60,000 bases of DNA from Nematostella vectensis (Eukaryota; Cnidaria; Anthozoa; Actiniaria; Edwardsiidae), in NCBI RefSeq assembly GCF_932526225.1, contig NC_064042.1, positions 10,804,540 to 10,864,539 on the forward strand. Direction: 5' to 3'. Below the pieces are notes generated by a model. That model had not been told where the DNA came from and made no database searches. It saw nothing but the letters and a program-made list of their open reading frames with translations. The stretch's first letter is position 1. Each line of letters opens with the position of its first letter. Shown here piece after piece: positions 51,801 to 57,800 of this stretch. Made by a program: the position numbers and the translations under genes.

Positions 51801-54800
51801 GTATGGGATCTAGGATAGAGCTCATTGGCAGAGGGGGGTGGAAGGGGTTCCTCTAACGTCATTGTTTTTATACTCTGAGGAGTGAAGGCAAGAGAAAGGC
51901 TGGTAATGCGGCTTATCCATGGAAGGACTCATAGTGTTTCCACCCTTTGTGGGGTCTAAAACTCCCTGCGTATTTAGCGGGACAAAGTAATCACTTCAAT
52001 CACTTATCGCTAAGAGTACTGAAAATTTCCATATGGCAAGGACGGGGGTTAATGTTATCATTCCTACCGCCATGTAATAAGGTAAGATGGTTAGATAATG
52101 GACGCGAGTGTTCTATGGGATTTAGGGCACGAATTAACAAAAATAAGCGAGTGAGTTAGCATACCCACTAATTACGAACTAAATTCCCCACTAATTCCCT
52201 ATTGTTCAATGCCCTCGCCGCTTGACGCCTTAATTATTATAAGATTTAGGGGGTTGAAATGGAGAGCGCTGATTGGTCGAGTGGCAGTGATCATTTTCTA
52301 AGCCAAATAAAGCTGATCCGAACTCAAAAGTGTTCCCGCTGGACGTTCCTCTATCGCGCGGGACGATGTTAGTACTTACCGGTGAGATTACTAAAGGTTC
52401 CCGCAGGGCATGGTGCAGGGTTGATGGTGCCTTCACCGCAAAATGATCCTGCGGGACACACATCCGCGTCAAGGCCTTGGTTTGGTGTGGCAGTTTTTGC
52501 GCCTGGAAAAAGAGGAAAATATATTATTAAAAGTACGACGATTCACATATGGTTTCCTTACAGAAGAACCCCGGAGCACATTTCCCAGGGGCGGATACCG
52601 GGGGGAGGAATGAGTTTATATGCACCCCCCTTTTTGAGCAAAAAAATCAAATTAAAAAGTCAATTTGTTTGAAAAAACTACGGAGAAGGTGCCATCGCCT
52701 GCTTGACTGCTGACACGACAAATTCAATTTAGCTTGAAGTGTTCTTAGATCTATGTGACCTACCAAGAAACACTGGATCAGATACAAGCTGTCTATCCGG
52801 CCATTATTCACCCCCTATGTCCACATGTTCTGTTACACTCACTGAGCTTACAGAAGAACCCCGGGGCACATTTCCCCTTTAAGAACAAGCTCTGTTACAC
52901 TCACCGAGCTTACAGAAGAACCCCGGAGCACATTTCCCAGTGGGCGTGGTCTTGCCAGGTTCACCACAGTAGTCCCCTGGGGTGCAGTTGGCGCACTCAT
53001 CTTGTCGCTCGAGTCCTGGAGTGCTACTGAACGTGCCAACATCGCAAGGATGCTGTTCGGCAAACTGCGTCCCGCTCGGGCAATAAAATCCAGCCTTGCA
53101 CGGGTAAGTGGCGTAGTTATCCACTCCGGCATACGTAGCGTTGCAGTAGAACCTCGGTGGACAAGTCTTGCACGTATCTTTAGTGCCTTGATCTTGGTAT
53201 GTTCCAGATACACATCGGACAGGCTCTGGGGAGCACTCCGGACACTTTGACCCAGCTGGACAAGGATATAAAGCGGGTGTCTGAGAAGCCTGTCCAGGCG
53301 GACAGAAGTAGCCCCCAGCGCAGCACCCAACCGGATTCTCGAGGCCCGTGCCGTTGCAGTGTTTACCTCGGGTGCACTGTATGCATGCGCTAGAGTTCGT
53401 GGCTTGTAAGGCGTCATTGTAGGTCCCAGGAAGACAGGGTACTGGACTGGCTACTCCTCTTGGGCAGTAGTTACCCTTGGGGCAGATATTTCCCGTGACG
53501 CCGTCTATGGGGTCAGATTTGCTGGAGCGTAAGGTACAGTAAAAGCCAGCGATGCAGTCATCAGTGGGAGAATCGAGCCCATCAACTGCGCAGTACTTGC
53601 CACCATCACACGGCATCATGGCAGGGGACCCCACAGGACAGTAATGCCCAGCAGTACACCTACCCCCATGGGTTGTAGTCATGTTAGTGCGTGCACCCCC
53701 GGTGCAGTACCATCCGCCACTACAATCGCCTGTAGGCCAGGAATTACCTGGACCCTCGCAGTACTTTCCTGCCGTGCAATTAACGCACGAACTGTCATTA
53801 GTTTGTCCGGCCAGCCGGTTATAAGTTCCAGCTGGACATGGGTACTGAGTACTCGTCTCTGTCCCTCCCGGACAATAATGCCCACTCAGACAAACTGTGT
53901 TATTGAAGTTCACGGTTCCTAATAGACAGTAGTAGCCCGGCTCGCAACTCTTACAGCTGCTTTGTCCGGGCTTGTCGTTGTATGTCCCGGCCGGACAGGG
54001 CGTTGGCTGTACAGACTCCTGTAGGCAGTAAGTACCTGGCGGGCAAATGTTACCGATGCCTGTATACTGGCCGAGGAATGAAGGTTCCGGGCAGGTTCCG
54101 TTGGTTACGTTGTAAGTGTCGATATAAGGCTTGGGGACTGACACACCTAAAAAAAAACTCTTGAAATAAGTAAGATTGCAGAGGACTGAATGTTTTCGAT
54201 TCAAGTAAACGTCGGTGAGGAGTTTGACGCCAGTAGCACACGGCCAATCTTAAATAGCAAGAGATTGTGCATGTGGTGATCTCTCAATCTTTGGCCCTGA
54301 AATGTTCGCGTTTCTCGGCGCTTTTACGCGGACCGTGCAATGGCTGCGAAAGACGCGAAATCAGAGCCTAGCGGGAATGCCAAACATCCAGTACTTACCT
54401 GAAGTACAGTAATACCCAGGATCACAGCGAGCAGTGGGTGCCGTCAAGTTCGTTCCCCCACAGTACCACCCGGCATCACAATCCACGCACTGTCCAACCA
54501 CGGACAGACCTGTCTGATTGCTATAGGTACCAGCCGGACAGGGCTTCCAGTTCAGACCAGTCTGCGCCGGACAGTAAAACCCTCGAGGACACGGGAAGAA
54601 ACCAACTGACTCGTTCCTGCTAAGGTCCAGGGGAGTACAGAAATAGGAAGCGGGGCAAATGTCACAAGCTGCAGCTCCGGATTTATTGGTGTAGAACCCG
54701 GCGGAGCAAGGTTTAGGAAGACTGCTGCCTTCAGGGCAGTGGAAGCCGATGGGACATTCTCGGGGCGTCGGGACCGAGGAGCCGGTAGGGCAGTACCAGC

Positions 54801-57800
54801 CTGCCTTGCAGGGAGCGGTAGCGTTGGATAAGCCACGTGTCATGCAGTAATACCCTAGGGGGATAATGTGATTCTAAGTGCCATCAAGGCGACAAAAACA
54901 TCAACAAGGACTATTTGACCTTTAAACGACGAGGTGATTATTCTATATATTTTCTATTTAGATTCAAGCCTAAAAAAGACGTCGGGGATGTATCATATCA
55001 TTCTACATGCTTAGATTTTGGGCAATTAAATAAGTTGGTACGGACTAAGTTTGCGTTAATGCCCTTAAAAAAGCAGCTGTTTTTAGTGGTTGACTCACCT
55101 TCAGTACAGCTGGTACAGTCTGCAAGAGCGGTCCTTCCGGTATTCGGTTGATAAGTCCCAATGGGACATAACTCTGGTTCGCTGTTGCCCCCTATGCAAT
55201 ACGTTCCCGAGGGGCACTCAATTTCCTTACTGCTGGAGGAACGAGGTGGACAGTAGTACCCAGGGTCGCACGGTCCATCTGGCTTGTTCTGACCTGGGGT
55301 CGAACAGTGTTGACCCGCAGTACAGTTCCAACACTCGTCCACCGTTTTGTAAGCTAAAAGAGAAGTAAAGATTCACAGATAAGTGAGAAATGATTCAGAT
55401 ATAAGCTATAAGAGAATTACGAAATAATCTCCGATGATTTTTAACGAACACGCGAAAAAATATTTCAAAATTATAAAAGAAGTGAGTGGAAGTTTTTTGA
55501 TGATGTGACTGATAATTTAGAGCGATTCTTTAGAGATTCTTTTGTTTCTTGTCGATTGAGGTTTTCGTTGGACCCCCGGAAGTAAACTGATGCGATTGCG
55601 TTCTTAAGGTATTTGCTCAGACTGACCTGTGTCGTTGCCGAAAGTCCCCTTAGGGCAGTTGTATGGTTCCCCAGTCCCGTCCGGACAGTAGTGTCCGACC
55701 GGACAGATGTTGGCGTTATCGGCCTGGTCAGGGGTTTGGCTAGTGGAGTTACGTCTGCAGTAGTACCCTGCTGCGCATGTGCCGTTAGGCTGAGACATGC
55801 CTGTCAATCACAGGTAAACACATGAATGGGGTGACAAATACAAGTAAACACGCAAACAAAAACAAACAAACAAACAAACATAAAAAAAAGAAACAAAAAC
55901 AAAATAATTCACAAACCTTGTACAGCGCAGTACATCCCGGCCGAACATCCTTCACAATCCTGGAAACCTGTGCGGGCCTGCAGGGGGTTAAAGGTACCGG
56001 CGGGGCATGGATTCTGGTAGGGCGTGGCCGTTCCATTGGGGCAGTAGTACCCACTAGGACAGGGTCGACTGCTGTACTCGGAATTGGCCCCAGGGCAGTA
56101 GTAGCCCTCCATGCACGGCCAACATTGACTGAGTTTCTTCACTGGAGCATAAGTTCCAGGAGTACAAGGCCTAAAATAAAATGTTTGTTTTAGACTTGCA
56201 CTGTTACAATAAGAAATTAAAAGAAGATATTAAAAGAGTGATGCAAAACGTAAAACGTTCTTTTTTACTTAACCCAGTCTAATAACTAATTAGACTAAAA
56301 ACTAGAACTAATTTTCCTCCAATGGGTGCTTCTCATTTACCCCCCTCTCCTCTCCCTCTCTCCCTCCATCCCCTCCCGCTTCCTCACCGTGGCTGGTCGG
56401 ATCCCTTCGGGCAGTAATGAGCTATTGGGCACTCTCCTCCTTTGCCAGTCTCTCGGCCGTCAGTATAGGGGCAGCTAGAGTTAGTCACGTTGCCGCCAGG
56501 TGAAGCCACGCCATCACCTATAGGGTCCGGACGGTCCAGTCCGTACTCGCAGTAGTGACCGGGATCGCAGTCTCCTGTGTAATTACCCATGTGCTGGTCG
56601 GCGCAGTATTTGCCGGGGTCGCATGGTAAGCACTGGGTGACGTCATATAGTCCAGACTTAAAATTACAAAAAATGGAAGAATATAAAGAAAAGGTTACTG
56701 TGTGTGTTGTGGAATGAAATATTAGGGGTGGGGGGGGGGGGGTAGAAAATTGTATTCAAGTGCAATTTCTTCTGTTCGATGGTAGCACGAGCGACAGTGG
56801 TAGTGGTTTCGCTTTTAACATAAGCTCAGGCCCCGATAAGGGGCTCAAAACATCAGATAAGGGGCTCAAAACATCAGCGAAACTACTCTGTTTAACAGGG
56901 ACATTAAATAAACCACTTGTATAATTATTTTCCTGATCCGACCAATCCTGGACAGACCATCTAGTTTTTCGACAACTCGACAGATTCTTTCTAGTTACAC
57001 GGTACTATTAGTTCATTTTTTTAATAAGAGGCTTCAAACACTAAGGACTACGAATCCCTCGTTCACGTAGAAAATAAAGAAAGGTATGTCTCTTATTGCA
57101 CTTTGGGTGTGTGAGATTACGCATTAACTGTGACTATACTTTCACGTAGTACAATATATGTGGCGCAGAATACAGACTTTGTCATAAGCTATCTATACAA
57201 AAAACTTCTTCGTGCACGATGGGCGTACACACCTGATTTCCATAGGTCCCCCGCGGGCACGACTTGAGGTCTAGGCCTGTGCCATAGGGACAGTAGTACC
57301 CTTGCGGACAGATGAGAGGTATTCCAGCTACCTCACAGTAGTACCCAGCGGGGCAGAGGGAGCACTCCTTTGCGTGGGTCACTTTGGTGAAGCTGTTATT
57401 CTGACATGGGATGGGCTGGGCGTTGGCTCCAGGGCAGAAGTGTCCGATTGTACAGTTAAACTCTGGTGGGTCTGGACGGGTGTTCGCTCCTGGGCAATAG
57501 TACCTAAGGAAAGAGGAAAATCAATGTAATATATTAGTCATCCAAAGGAAATAGCGACGAACAGACAAGGGTAACGGAAATTTGTCTTGTGATCTTGCTC
57601 AAGGATCGGGAAGTATATCAATTGTCTTCAGCACTTTCCTAATCAAAACACCCTTTCTAATACTGGAGGCTCTATGATAATTTATGAAAAGTTATTGTCA
57701 CGTTATTAAATTAGACATTGGCACTTTTAGTGAAATGCCTGTAAGTTAAATGGTATGATATAAGGTTGCATTGAACGTCTGGGTGATAAAGGCTTGAAAA

